Assembly: GCF_000149955.1 (NCBI RefSeq)
Contig: NC_030991.1
Coordinates: 2,911,571 to 2,975,570 of the forward strand
DNA length: 64,000 bases
Reading direction: 5' to 3'
From: Fusarium oxysporum f. sp. lycopersici 4287
Lineage: Eukaryota; Ascomycota; Sordariomycetes; Hypocreales; Nectriaceae
Shown here: positions 13,226-25,188 of the stretch, piece after piece
How positions within the stretch are numbered: position 1 is the first letter of the stretch
How the letters are laid out: every line of letters begins with the position of its first letter
Made by a program: the position numbers and the translations under genes
The notes under the pieces: generated by a model
Told to the model about the DNA's origin: nothing
The model's database searches: none
Seen by the model: only the letters and a program-made list of their open reading frames with translations

Positions 13226-13590
13226 TGATAAGCTTGATGTTAACCTCCCTCAGGTCGCATTGGGTACGGTTCATAACAGCCGAACTTCAACCGCTAACAT
13301 CAACCAATCCTTATTACATGGCCGCTAACATGGGTCGCGTTAGCATCAATCAATCACCCTTTACCTGGGAGGGAATACGGGGTAACAAATTCACAGTAGC
13401 CTGCAATAATGATGGGATGCTAAGCAAAATTCACTGCAAGTCACTTTCTATCAAATGCCTCATGGCGATTGGCTTGCTCACTTATCGGGAGATACGTTTC
13501 TATCTAAGTCAAGTCGATAACCCAGAGTATTTTATCCCGTCAACGGGTCTAACATGTAGCTGGATGTATGTACATGGGGTTAACATGACA
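13226..13590. repeat. Left array of GCTAACAT-like words
   Basis: The words GTTAAC, GCTAACATC, GCTAACATGG, GTTAGCATC, TCTAACATG and GTTAACATGAC occur in both orientations within about 370 bp. The same word family crowds 19714-20106 on the other side of the Ulp1 gene. Such short, mirrored, subterminal words are typical of transposase-binding regions near the ends of large DNA transposons. That reading is inference. Confidence 0.5.
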
Positions 13591-14023
13591 AAGCTGACTT
13601 GAACACCCTGGATACCACCCACAGTCTTGCCAAGTGCCTCAGTCACTGAACGCAATCAAATCTCAAATCTTGAAGCATGTCAATTTGTTATTCTGCTGTA
13701 TTAATATTCGTGATGTTGTTGAAGTCCCCTGATGCTAAAAATCGAGGTATGATCCGATGATTGCTGTATTAGGAAGTCTTATCGATAGCCTACTTACCCA
13801 CGCATAAGGCAACGAGGCTGCGAACCCAGGCTGTAAAAGCTCACATGCGCTGCCCCTGAACAGCAGAACCAATTGCTTCAGCAACTTTCGGCGCTACGTT
13901 TCCTTCTCCTCCATCTTCGACATACGCACGCTCCATCGCATGCCTCCTAATAGTCATCCTCCGTGTCACTCTGAGTGACACCGATTAGATCAACCTCAGT
14001 CCTCTTCCTCACGTGTTGAGCCA
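13591..14023. other. 5' flank of the Ulp1-type gene
   Basis: No coding frame of its own. It lies between the left repeat array and the start codon at 14024. Confidence 0.4.
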
Positions 14024-15931
14024 ATGCCTGTTACTCCGCCTCCAACAGCCCCCACTTCGGTTCCACCACCGGACCAAACACCAGCACCAACATCGGCCTT
14101 AACATCGACTTCAACATCGACCCCAACGCCGGCTCCAACACTGGCTCCCACTCTAACTTGGCCTTCGGCGTCGATGTCGGCCCAGAAGCAGGGCGCAGTT
14201 CAACCAGTGCATAATTGGTACACCAACCCCAAGACCAACGATGATCACGCGGCAGTGAGCCATGTCAAGTTCATGAACAAGTATTGGCCGAATGGCCAGG
14301 CTGGTTGGGCCAAGCAGCCCTTCATCCAGACTTTCCCACCAAGCAAGCGCATTGTTAGTCAACTTCACAGCATCACGGTCCTCTGCCTCTATTTTGAAAT
14401 GGACCTGCAGAGTCTATATGAGCTTGATGGTTACATTTACAACGCTGTCAGACTCGGAAGCTCACTCAGGCAAATGAACTGCGGACGGGCTCTTGATTGC
14501 ATCAAAAAGGCAAAAGGCTTTGAGAGACCAGTGCACAGGTCTATCTTACACGGAAAACAGGATGGCAGATTTGACAACGACATCTGGGGCTTTGACCCTA
14601 AGGAAGCCGCCGAAGCCGAGCATTCCGATGACTTACCAACCGTTGACGACATGGCTGCAGAGGTCAACATCAAGAGGCCCCTGAAAAGGCCCTCTATCCC
14701 CGGGTCAATCAAGCGACAACGATCCGGGAGTACTACACCTGCCCGAGACTCGAGTGCAGTGGAGTCGATTGATCTTATACAAGAGGACAGTGACCACGAT
14801 TCGCAGTCCGCCACCTCACATCTCCACCCGATTGAGGACAGAGCCAAACAGAAAATCTCGGACCCCACTGCGTGGCTTTGCGATGAGAGTATCGACCGGA
14901 GTGTCAGGCAAATTTTGCTTTACCATAGCCGCTCTAACTTTGCCTGGCGGCATCCGCTTTGGCTCAATGTGCGGGGAGTCAATCACGAGAAGAAAGAGCT
15001 TCGCGGTAAATTTCCGAAAGATTCTAGAATAGTCTTTTGTCCGGTCCGCACCGCCTCGCACTGGTCGTTGGTTGTCATCTATCAAGAAAACGGCATATGT
15101 GTCAAAGCGGAGCATTACGACGGTATGGCCAGCCCCTCTCGCACCCAGGACATCGAAAAGGCGCTTAAGGAAATGCTGGGAGATATCAAGCTTCTCTTGA
15201 TTGTAGGTATTGGATGAATCGTGCCCGAATTCGAATGCTGGCTGATCTTTGAAGGATGATTTTAAACAAAGGGATGGGTATAACTGCGGTGTCTTTGTCA
15301 TCTCCGCCGTCGAACACTTAGTCCTGGGAATACAGATTCCACGAGATTTGGACCTTGCCAAAGAAAGGCAGAAATGGCGGGACAGACTACCTCCTTCTCC
15401 CTTTCTCAACCGCGAGACCTCATCATCGCACAAGCTGCCGACCCTGGAGCTCCCGAACCACCAATCCCTAGTGTCTGGAACCCATTCTCTAGAGCCCGCG
15501 TCAAGCTCTGACAATCCTTCCCTCGCCAAGGATGAGATTCTAGAGCGGATTCAACAGGTCAAAGACAGCATTCAGGGCAAGCAAAACGCCCTCAGTAAGA
15601 TGCAAGATCGCGAGACTTTCAGAACGAGATTTGGCTCGAAAATGGCCGACGTCCGTGGATTAGTCGAAGGTGGCGACTTTTGGAACGACAAAGAAGAACA
15701 GAAGCAGCTTCTAGACGCCATCGAAGTAGTTCATAAGCTTCAGGAGAGGTTCGAGTCACAAGTCTTCCGTGGCGAGTCGAAGACCCAGGTTGATCAAGAT
15801 ATCAAGGATCTTAAAGCTCAGATAAATGATCTGCATCGGAAACGTGTCGCAATCATCCAGAAGGAGGTTCAAGAGGCCGAGACCAAGGCCCGACATTTGA
15901 AGCTCGCTCTACTGGAGGCCAAAAAAGCACA

Positions 15932-15939
15932 GGAGGAAG
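15932..15939 (+). repeat. 8-bp target-site duplication, left copy
   Basis: GGAGGAAG directly precedes the CAGGG end of the hAT element. An identical octamer follows the other end at 18989-18996. Eight bp is the hallmark duplication length of hAT elements. Confidence 0.92.
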
Positions 15940-16147
15940 CAGGGTTCAAATCCACGACACTCCACGACACATTTGTGAATATGGCGTGGATATGGATGCT
16001 GACTAATAACTTCGATGTGGAATGGGTGGAAATGGATCCATTATGGAAATGAATCCATATTGTGGAATTTGTGGAATGGAAACCTACTTTGTCTAACAAT
16101 GGTAATTAGTGGATCGCATCCATGCCTTCGTGACGTCGATGTTTTTG

Positions 16148-18646
16148 TCACTCGTCCATTAGAATCCTATCTAGCGACCCGATCAAACCGGCGCGCAACC
16201 AACTCCGTAGTGTCTGGCAAAGCCCAATTGTACTGGCATCTAGCCTATTGCGGCTCTTGGTAACCATGCGGCCAGTGGTCGAGAATAGCCTCTCACACTC
16301 GGCTGACATTGGTGGCNNNNNNNNNNNNNNNNNNNNNNNNNNNNNNNNNNNNNNNNNNNNNNNNNNNNNNNNNNNNNNNNNNNNNNNNNNNNNNNNNNNN
16401 NNNNNNNNNNNNNNNNNNNNNNNNNNNNNNNNNNNNNNNNNNNNNNNNNNNNNNNNNNNNNNNNNNNNNNNNNNNNNNNNNNNNNNNNNNNNNNNNNNNN
16501 NNNNNNNNNNNNNNNNNNNNNNNNNNNNNNNNNNNNNNNNNNNNNNNNNNNNNNNNNNNNNNNNNNNNNNNNNNNNNNNNNNNNNNNNNNNNNNNNNNNN
16601 NNNNNNNNNNNNNNNNNNNNNNNNNNNNNNNNNNNNNNNNNNNNNNNNNNNNNNNNNNNNNNNNNNNNNNNNNNNNNNNNNNNNNNNNNNNNNNNNNNNN
16701 NNNNNNNNNNNNNNNNNNNNNNNNNNNNNNNNNNNNNNNNNNNNNNNNNNNNNNNNNNNNNNNNNNNNNNNNNNNNNNNNNNNNNNNNNNNNNNNNNNNN
16801 NNNNNNNNNNNNNNNNNNNNNNNNNNNGGGGGCTATCATTCAGGTGCTCGTAGTATTCGTTCAATTTGAGCCAACCCAGGTTGATGTTGACAGCGAGGTG
16901 ATGGCCGTGCGGAAAATTGGCGACTGCTCTTTTCGCGGATTCGAGGGTTTCGAGAAGAAATTCGTACGCGTGAATAAGATCCCAGCTTGTTCCTGTACAA
17001 GCCATCTGTTAAAATAAGAATCGGGCCGCTTTTGAGAAGTCTAAGGCTTACCAGACAGTGGAGGGTCGATCTCGTTTTCCTCGACCTTTCTCCGGTGTTT
17101 TCCCTGTCCATCGCCCTCAAGGCCTCTCACAACCAGCTGGAAGTCAAGCAAAATGTCGTAAAGAGTCCCGAGCACATGCCAATCATCAGGTGTCATGCGA
17201 TTCTCTTCCTTCAGGAAGAAGGGCAGCTTGGAGCCCTTTTTGATGTGGCCAGCTCTCGTCAAGTTGACCTTCTCCCACTCGTTTGACGCTCTCTGGACAA
17301 AAGAATTATAAAATGGCCTCAAGAGGAGAGCGCGTTCAATCATCGAGAATTGAGAAAGCCACCGGGTAGCATTGTCGACCACAACTCCAACTGGACGGTG
17401 TTTCTTGAGCTGAGCGTCATCAGAGAGTTGGCTCTCGACAGCCTGTACCTTCTTGAGCATATCGGTCCACGTGTCCGATCTGCTCACCTCCTAGGTCTTC
17501 GTGAGTATAACAAATAAAGCCGGGGACTCAGCCACCTACAACAGCAAAGTTATGCCATTTTCCAACAGAGCCTCGCCTCCTCCAGACTTCATGCTCCTTC
17601 GCTGCCGTGTGAAGTCCTTCGAAGACCTCTTTCTCGAAAGCATCCGGGTTCTTGCCATACAGCATCTGTTTCACTACTATGTTGACAACGTGGCCAACGC
17701 AGCGAACCCATCGCTTCTCCCAGTCGAAGCCAAACTCTAATCCAAGCTCCCCCATCGAGGTTTTATTGTTACCGGCATTATCCAATGTGAAATACCCGAG
17801 TTTATCGCTGATCTCGTACTCCCGAATGATCTCGATAATCTGCCCGGCGATATTCTCGCCTGTGTGCCGCTCTGTAAGCTCAGGCAGTCCGAGGACACAC
17901 TTCTGTGGCCGATTATTTGAATCCCGAAACACACATGTGATGCCGTATAAGGCGTGTCGGTTACCAGACTTCCAGCCATCGTACTGGATATGGATCTGTC
18001 CCGGACTCTTTCGCAAAGCATCTTTCACTCTTTCCATGTTGTTGGTAAATTCTCGTTCTGCGATGGCACGCACGGTCACGTCAGTAATGTTAGCTTTTGT
18101 GATCTCGACAGATGGATTGAGGTAGTTGAAGATGTCTCGAAGATCTTGATCGTTGACGATCGAGAAGGATTGGTTAGAGTTGACAATCCAGTTGACAAGT
18201 TTCTGCTGGAATACAGTTTTGTCGAAACGTTTGATCAAGGTATTGATCAAATCTTGTTCCTTCGGCTCCTTCGGGTTCAACTGTAGGATTGTTGCAATGG
18301 ACTGATGTGCTTTCTCGGATGCCTTTGTAGGCTTTTGCCTCTTGCCTGTCGGATCCATGATGCCATTGTGGTCCGTGTACAGGTGACCCTCAGCGTTCTG
18401 CAACCCTTTGATGGCGTAACTCTTTGGCCTCGGCCGCTTTTGCTTGATGCAAAGGCAACACACCCATCGGCGTTCCCCCTTATCGGCATGCTGGATATCG
18501 TAGCCGAACTGATATACCCATTGACGCACTTGGCCGTCTCTCTCCGTCAAGGTCCAGCCTTTGTAGAGCTGAAAGAGTCGTTGATTGTCTTCTTCTGTAC
18601 GTTCTGGAACGGGTGTGGTTGACTTGGTAGGATGAAGGGTGGCCAT
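16148..18646 (-). CDS. hAT transposase
   Basis: Three minus-strand exons: 18646-17540, 17490-17052 and 16992-16148. Introns are 17539-17491 (49 nt) and 17051-16993 (59 nt), both phase-consistent. The N-terminus has a BED-type zinc finger (WVCCLC ... HLYTDH). RNase-H-fold acidic residues are visible in IQYDGWKSGN and YFTLDNAGNNK. The C-terminus carries the hAT dimerisation signature, MSAECERLFSTTGRMVTKSR, which also holds the catalytic Glu region, followed by LDASTIGLCQTLRSWLRAG. The assembly gap 16317-16827 removes coding sequence between NDSP and the dimerisation motif. The frame is the same on both sides of the N run, but that depends on the gap length. No stop or frameshift is seen in the sequenced parts, so this copy may be active. 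Confidence 0.9.
16317..16827. other. Assembly gap (511 N)
   Basis: Run of N inside the hAT transposase. Frames drawn through it on other strands are artefacts. Confidence 0.99.
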
Positions 18647-18988
18647 TTCGGTTTGGAGTAGTCAGGGCGTGAGTAATAGTAAACCCTCCTAGAATAGACT
18701 TGTTTGAACTTTGTGTACGGGTAAAACGGAGTGGAAAATTGTTGCTATTGCGTTGTTATTGGCTATGGAAAGTACTTAGGGTATGCGCTATTTCACAAGG
18801 AAATCCAGGTATTTTCAAACCCCACCTAAATTTCCATTCCTTTCCACAATTTCCACATGTGGAACATGTGGAAGGGGTTCCGTGGCGTGGATGTGGAAAA
18901 GCTGAAGCCTACGTGGAATGGAATGGAATGGATATGGATCCACATTATGGATCCATATGTGGATTTCGTGGTATGGATTTGGACCCTG

Positions 18989-18996
18989 GGAGGAAG
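18989..18996 (+). repeat. 8-bp target-site duplication, right copy
   Basis: GGAGGAAG, identical to 15932-15939. The Ulp1-type reading frame resumes directly after it. Confidence 0.92.
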
Positions 18997-19091
18997 ACTC
19001 CACTGAAAGGGAAGAGGCGCAACACGATGCCGACCACACGGCTGCGCAACTTGAGAAAACCGGTAGTGATCATTCGAGCAACGCTGGGTGA

Positions 19092-19713
19092 ATTCGAGGT
19101 CCTGAGCAAGGTCCGGGGTATGGACAAAGAACCCAGAGGAACAACCAAAACATGGAAGAGGAGCACTACGACTTCATTCCACTAAACGGAAATCACGACA
19201 TTGAAGAAAAATGGTTTAAAGTTGGACTAAAGCATCGACAAAGGTCGTTAAGAGAGCATGGCATTGTAACATTAATATGGGATGGATATCGGAAGGTAAC
19301 AGGACATTAGCATGTGATACTAGAGTGCCTTAGAGTCTGAATGGGTATGGTAGCTACTAGACACCTTGGAGTGAGTTTTAGTGTATATTTTTATTTGTTT
19401 CCTCTGCAATATCTATAGATGTTTTTTTTTACTCTGGTCGCTGCCTACCCTTGTTATTGATATCCATACGAATGACCGATGCTACTCTGCTGAAGCCGGC
19501 TATCCAAGCCATGGGAAGACTGTTGAATTGTGTTAATAGAATTGATGCTAGCAAATAGTGGTGTGTGGTAGCAGTAGAGGTAAGAAAATAGGACAAAGAG
19601 CCGACCATAGCAGTTCTGTGTTATATGAAACTGGAATCCTGCTATGATAGACGGCGCTGGCATGTACGTTGCTGGCTGGGTAATTGGTATTATGGCTGGC
19701 ATGAGGACGAAGT
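19092..19713. other. 3' flank of the Ulp1-type gene
   Basis: No supported coding frame. It separates the stop codon from the right repeat array. Confidence 0.4.
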
Positions 19714-20106
19714 ATGGTATGCTAATATGGTCCGCAATGTTAACGTACCATACAAAGCCGTGCTAACATGACGGGTACTTGAATGTTAGAGACCATGTTA
19801 ACATTTGTGGCTGCACTAGCATTATTGGTTGCGCTAACATGGGTGACTGTGCTAACATGAGGTGTATGATAACACTGGATACCATGGTAACATGATATGC
19901 TCAGACGCTATGCGACATTTAATGCCGTTTTGATCCGAAATGTTAGATTAAATTAGGGCATATGTTTACATAGAATGCGGTGCTTCAATCGGTTAGACAA
20001 TAAGGCAGATCTATGCTAGCGTTGAGATGGTGTAATTCCTCAAGAGCTAACATCGTCCATGTTAATATAGCCCCAGTAGCTAACATCAGCATGCTAACAT
20101 AGTTTT
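19714..20106. repeat. Right array of GCTAACAT-like words
   Basis: More than a dozen occurrences of GCTAACAT, ATGTTAAC, ATGTTAGA, GCTAGCGTT and close variants in both orientations, matching the array at 13226-13590. It lies at a comparable distance on the far side of the Ulp1-type gene, consistent with the second end of one large element. Confidence 0.5.
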
Positions 20107-21782
20107 AGTATAGTAATGCTGCTACGATATGGCAATGATGCGACAAGCAAAACAAAATATCTGTAAATAATATAGTCACCTATTGCGTGGACATGCAGTG
20201 ACTGCAGATTACCTACCTGTGAGAATCTGAGTCGCTTTGCGCAGGGCGTGGCGACCTGGATCTTCCTATGGTTCTTTGTTCGGCCTATGTTAACCCCACA
20301 ACAGGTAACACAGTGTTTTAGCAGGCAGAGAGAAAACAATGCATGGTTATGAAATTCAAAAAAAAAAAAAAAGGTAAAAAAAAAAAAAGGCGCATCTCCA
20401 ATCCCATGATTTGTCACGTATCATTAGTGCCTTGCTCCCGGGTAACTCTGCGAGTTCATAAATGTCTGATGTCCGCAGCCGTTCTTCAAAAATTACCAGA
20501 ACTTGACATCTCAAATGCTGAGCAATTTTCAGCAAATTTCTAATCGAATCATAAGCGCTCCCGATTTAGGTTTTCCAACCTCCAGTATTTTGTCTGCATC
20601 CACGTCTCTCCAAGCCTGAAAACCTTTTTTTTTCCAGCGTCAGTAAAGATGTACTCAAAAGGCTACCCGTCGACTTGATGCCATACCCAAAAACCCTTGA
20701 GAACGCCATCGGTAACGTCATGGGACCAAACGCAAGTTTAATCGTAGAAGAAAGCCTTCATAAAATTGATCCAGCCCCCCCCAAACAACAAGGAAACCAA
20801 CCAGCGATAGATGCGACACAGCGTTTACACCATTAAGACCGAGACAGAGATCGACCTGGTAAGCTATCGCACATTATGCCCCAAGAGACGGTAAAAACAT
20901 ACTAATTGCTACTAACATAGAAGGGTATCTTGATGAAGGCCCGAGCATATGCATCATAAAGTCGAAACTAGGGAGATTTGATGTGTACTGGATGAGGTCG
21001 CGTTTGGTTTAGAGTAATTAACTTAATTCGTGGCGGAGAATGATTTGCTCGTCAACTATTTCGGCCGTATTGTCTTTTTCCTGGCGATTTGGACTACATC
21101 ATGAGTCATACTGTGTAGCAAAGTGTATCAGCCGCACCGTTGTTGACGGAGATGCCGGTGCCGACGCGAAACGTCTGCAGTCATTTGAGCCGTTACGCGC
21201 TGCGCGTCTGATGTGGAATGCATCCAAGGTAAAGCGCGTTCAGAACACAAGTGGGGGAAGGCAATGGATCACTTACCCCAAGATCAAGACCCCGCCCGCA
21301 TCATTTCACATCAATCCCTCATCAGCCTGGTGTCGCCCCCATATCACCCTTACAGCAATGTGATCCTTGCAGAAGTAGAGAATAAAGGGTTTACAAGCAC
21401 AAGGTCGCGTAAAAGCTTTGTTCCCAAACTTGGACTCTCGCCAGCGTCTTCCGCCCCCAGACATTGCTAACTATGGCCCAGGGGTACCGAGACTGTCAGC
21501 CCCCACCACCATAACGCTTGCTCCACATTTGTCGGAACTACCCTACTGCCGTTCACCATGACCTCTCAAGCTTGATACTTGCTGCTTTGCCAGTCTTTCA
21601 ACAGAAATGTTCTTCTATGTGTGTTTGAAATGAGTTGTCTCCAGCGGCTTGAGGACTCCCTGGCCTGTTCTACACGTTACTGTAGCCCAGGTCTTGAGCG
21701 TTACTTGAAGAAGATTGGCGAGAATGCACGCACCACATCCCTTGGTGACCTACCATTTTGTGTCACTTTTATTTTCCATTTT
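20107..21782. other. No supported gene
   Basis: Contains two adjacent A-runs at about 20357-20390. Short frames (up to 107 codons) lack family features. The last part is the 3' flank of the amidase relic. Confidence 0.4.
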
Positions 21783-23222
21783 TCATACCGTCGCCACTTC
21801 CTTCTCTAACTCAGTTTTGGTCTCCCAACCGCCTTCGGCTTCAAAGATTTTACCGACCGCCTTGCCGACCTCCAAGAGGTGACGGTCGCGATATCGCGGT
21901 GCGACGAGAGACAGGCCAACAGGCATGTCATGTTCACCCTCGAAGCCCGGTACATTCAAGACCGGGGTATGAAGGCCTCGCGGCGGCCCAAGTTGTCGCT
22001 AGCCATCAGCTGCGTCTTGCGAGTGAAATTATCCGAGTTCTCGACATGCTCGATCAAGACTTGGCCGATTTGGTCTTTTCCAACTCTGTATTCAGGTAGG
22101 GATGAAGTACGGCCCTCGGTGTGAAGCCCAATGCGATACCACTCTGGCACATCATCGAATACCGAAGGAAGCTCAAGCTCATGTACTTCTGCACCATGGG
22201 ATCTGAGAAGATCTGCAGCGCGGGCGAGAGCGTCTTGTGTTCCAGGACCAGCAATGGGCCAGATGCTCGTCTTGCAAATCGCGAAACGTGCGCCTTCGAT
22301 GCCTTGGAAAGCATGCTCTTCATCCTTGTCATCCTGGAGCCCGAAGATGTCGGCCAGAAGGACGAGGTCGCCAACACACCGCCCATACCATCCAAGAGTG
22401 TCGTACATCAGAGCGTATATTTTCCGACCCTCGCGAGAGACGGGGTTCCACGTTGGTTTGAAACCGTATATCCCATTGAACGAAGCTGGGCGAATCAAGG
22501 ACCCGCCTGTTTGTATGCCAAGGGCCATAGAGATCTGGAAATCAGCGATAGCAGCGCCAGACCCGCTGGATGATCCACCCGGCGTTCGTAGGAGGTCATG
22601 GGGGTTACGAGTCTTGGGGCCGACATGGATGGCAGCGAATTCGGTGGTAGTTGTTTTGCCTAGTCTGTTAGTTGCAAGTGTGCAAGGCGTATATAGAACA
22701 TACCGAAGATGAGGGCACCAGCATGACGAAGGATTCGTACAGAAGCAGCATCTGTCTTGGGGAAATGTCCATCATAAAGTGGCGAGTTAAACTGAGTAGG
22801 CGTGTCTATACAATAATAAGCTCCCATCTTAGTGTCGGATATAACCTGGTCAACTTACCTTTCGTGTAAATGACATCCTTCACAGCGATTGGAAGTCCAT
22901 GAAGAGGCCCTCTATTCTTCTTGGGGGTCTCATCTAGGAGTCTTGCTTCCTGTATGACCCTCTTTTCGTCCAGATACGCCCAAGCTTTGACGACTTCGTC
23001 GCGAGCCTTGATCCTCTCCAGTAAAGACTCAGCATACTCTTGAACTGACATCTTATCAGCCTGGATCTTCCCAAGAGCTACAGAAGCCGTGAGTCTCCAT
23101 GGCTCGACACGACCGCTTAGAGAAGGGATTGCTTCATTGTATGACCACAGCCAAATTACAGGGCCTGCTACAGCCAGGAAGACGGCCAGGACCCAAAAAA
23201 TATGCGGCATCTGGTAGCTCAC
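21783..23222 (-). pseudogene. Amidase-signature (AS) family enzyme, internally deleted
   Basis: Start at 23222. Introns at 22858-22806 and 22703-22660 are phase-consistent. An N-terminal membrane anchor (FWVLAVFLAVAGPVIWLW) precedes the domain. The catalytic Lys is in LPIAVKDVIY, the cis-Ser and glycine-rich loop in PGGSSSGSGAAIAD, and the nucleophile Ser in IQTGGSLIRPASF, followed by NGIYGFKPT. AS enzymes hydrolyse amide bonds. After TRKTQLMASDNLG the frame ends early. The normal C-terminal sequence, HTPVLNVPGFEGE through LSLVAPRYRDRHLLEVGKAV, resumes in another frame and ends at 21783. About 100 residues usual for the family are missing between the two, so an out-of-frame internal deletion has destroyed the gene. 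The size of the missing part is estimated from memory of the family. Confidence 0.85.
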
Positions 23223-24188
23223 AATGGTGGCTTTTCTCTACTTGTCAACTTCAATCTTCGGGAAGGGATCACCAGTCGAGGGACGTTACAGTTTCTTGCG
23301 GTCTCTTGATGGGACTCTGCGTTGGACCTAAAAACATGCAAAATTGGGCTTTCTCAGTGGTTGCGGAGATCAAGCTGAGGACTCAGGCATACGAGACAGA
23401 GACAGTTTGGGGAACTGATCCTTTCTTATTTAGGCATTGAGTCGTTGGCTAGAGTGGGGGTGCATCCCAGTTCAACTCTGCTGAAACACATTGAACCATG
23501 TTGTGCAGTACTAGAAGCCACTTTCTAATCAAATCTATTGGGAAACAAACGATGCACGCCGTTTCCAGAATGGCCTAGGTGATTTTGTAATGGTGGCACA
23601 GTATGTCTAGCAAAAGTTCCATCGAAACCTGAGTGCATCCGACGCTCTAATGAGCCAGATAAACTTGGATTCCAAGGTGGAAAAAGCAAAAAAGCTCAAA
23701 TGTCATTGGATGTACGTGCTTATCCCGTACCTCGCGTCCCATGGCGATGGCGATGGCGGGGAGGGGTTTCAATGCAGATTCGTCTACGACATTCAATCAC
23801 GTGGCTTATTGCCACTTCTCAAGCTGACATTGCATGCATATCCTTCTCCAACTTCACACCACCATCATGGGCGTCTCGCGTCGGATGGTCGCGCTGCCAA
23901 CCCTTCATACACTACATCTCTGGTTCTTGCCTAGCTCCATTCATCTTTTGACGCCCAAAAATAGCCAAATGCTTCTTGCCTATCACAGCGAACAACCGCC
24001 CCATAGAACTACCTCCTCCATTGGTCCTTGGTCACCTGTTCTGACAACGATGACGAGTGACCATCCATTACTGAGTACACAAACAGCTTACGGCCTTGTA
24101 CCTCAAGCACGCCGGTAATCACAGTATAGCCACGAGGCAATTGAACACCGTCTCTGGACATCCCGCTTTTCCAGGTAGCCGGTCGCCA
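23223..24188. other. No supported gene; amidase 5' flank
   Basis: Promoter side of the amidase relic followed by sequence with no convincing frame. It ends at the 1000-N gap. Confidence 0.4.
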
Positions 24189-25188
24189 NNNNNNNNNNNN
24201 NNNNNNNNNNNNNNNNNNNNNNNNNNNNNNNNNNNNNNNNNNNNNNNNNNNNNNNNNNNNNNNNNNNNNNNNNNNNNNNNNNNNNNNNNNNNNNNNNNNN
24301 NNNNNNNNNNNNNNNNNNNNNNNNNNNNNNNNNNNNNNNNNNNNNNNNNNNNNNNNNNNNNNNNNNNNNNNNNNNNNNNNNNNNNNNNNNNNNNNNNNNN
24401 NNNNNNNNNNNNNNNNNNNNNNNNNNNNNNNNNNNNNNNNNNNNNNNNNNNNNNNNNNNNNNNNNNNNNNNNNNNNNNNNNNNNNNNNNNNNNNNNNNNN
24501 NNNNNNNNNNNNNNNNNNNNNNNNNNNNNNNNNNNNNNNNNNNNNNNNNNNNNNNNNNNNNNNNNNNNNNNNNNNNNNNNNNNNNNNNNNNNNNNNNNNN
24601 NNNNNNNNNNNNNNNNNNNNNNNNNNNNNNNNNNNNNNNNNNNNNNNNNNNNNNNNNNNNNNNNNNNNNNNNNNNNNNNNNNNNNNNNNNNNNNNNNNNN
24701 NNNNNNNNNNNNNNNNNNNNNNNNNNNNNNNNNNNNNNNNNNNNNNNNNNNNNNNNNNNNNNNNNNNNNNNNNNNNNNNNNNNNNNNNNNNNNNNNNNNN
24801 NNNNNNNNNNNNNNNNNNNNNNNNNNNNNNNNNNNNNNNNNNNNNNNNNNNNNNNNNNNNNNNNNNNNNNNNNNNNNNNNNNNNNNNNNNNNNNNNNNNN
24901 NNNNNNNNNNNNNNNNNNNNNNNNNNNNNNNNNNNNNNNNNNNNNNNNNNNNNNNNNNNNNNNNNNNNNNNNNNNNNNNNNNNNNNNNNNNNNNNNNNNN
25001 NNNNNNNNNNNNNNNNNNNNNNNNNNNNNNNNNNNNNNNNNNNNNNNNNNNNNNNNNNNNNNNNNNNNNNNNNNNNNNNNNNNNNNNNNNNNNNNNNNNN
25101 NNNNNNNNNNNNNNNNNNNNNNNNNNNNNNNNNNNNNNNNNNNNNNNNNNNNNNNNNNNNNNNNNNNNNNNNNNNNNNNNNNNNNNNN
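24189..25188. other. Assembly gap (1000 N)
   Basis: Exactly 1000 N, a conventional scaffold gap of unknown true size. The sequence to its right is AT-rich repeat DNA that probably blocked assembly. Confidence 0.99.

Larger units (their letters stand above)
15940..18988 (-). mobile_element. hAT-family DNA transposon, 3,049 bp including a 511-N gap
   Basis: The left end begins CAGGGTTCAAATCCA. The reverse complement of the right end begins CAGGGTCCAAATCCA, so the terminal inverted repeat is about 15 bp with one mismatch. The 8-bp duplication GGAGGAAG abuts both ends. Subterminal regions at both ends are crowded with TGGATCC, TGGAA and TCCAC words, as seen where hAT transposases bind. One transposase gene lies inside on the minus strand. 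The perfect duplication and intact visible coding sequence indicate a recent insertion. The gap inside it probably reflects a collapsed multi-copy repeat. Confidence 0.92.
14024..19091 (+). pseudogene. Ulp1/C48-family SUMO-protease-like gene, interrupted by a hAT element
   Basis: Exon 1 is 14024-15202. A 52-nt phase-0 intron (15203-15254) follows, then exon 2 from 15255. The N-terminus is a Pro/Thr repeat, followed by a conserved-looking region and the peptidase. Catalytic residues are visible: His in TASHWSLVV (about residue 345), Asp in EHYDG (about 365), Gln in KQRDGYNCGVFV (about 398) and Cys in the same motif (about 405). A coiled-coil tail follows. At 15940 a hAT element interrupts the frame. 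When one copy of the 8-bp target duplication and the element are ignored, the frame runs on from 18997 (EDSTEREEAQ...) to a stop at 19089-19091, giving about 650 residues. Ulp1 proteases cleave SUMO; in eukaryotic DNA transposons such domains are often accessory genes. Flanking repeat arrays suggest transposon origin. Confidence 0.8.

Noticed and set aside
16240..16869. Plus- and minus-strand frames across the N run (other than the transposase frame)
   Set aside because: They consist almost entirely of N. Only the minus frame ending at 16148 has real hAT sequence on both sides.
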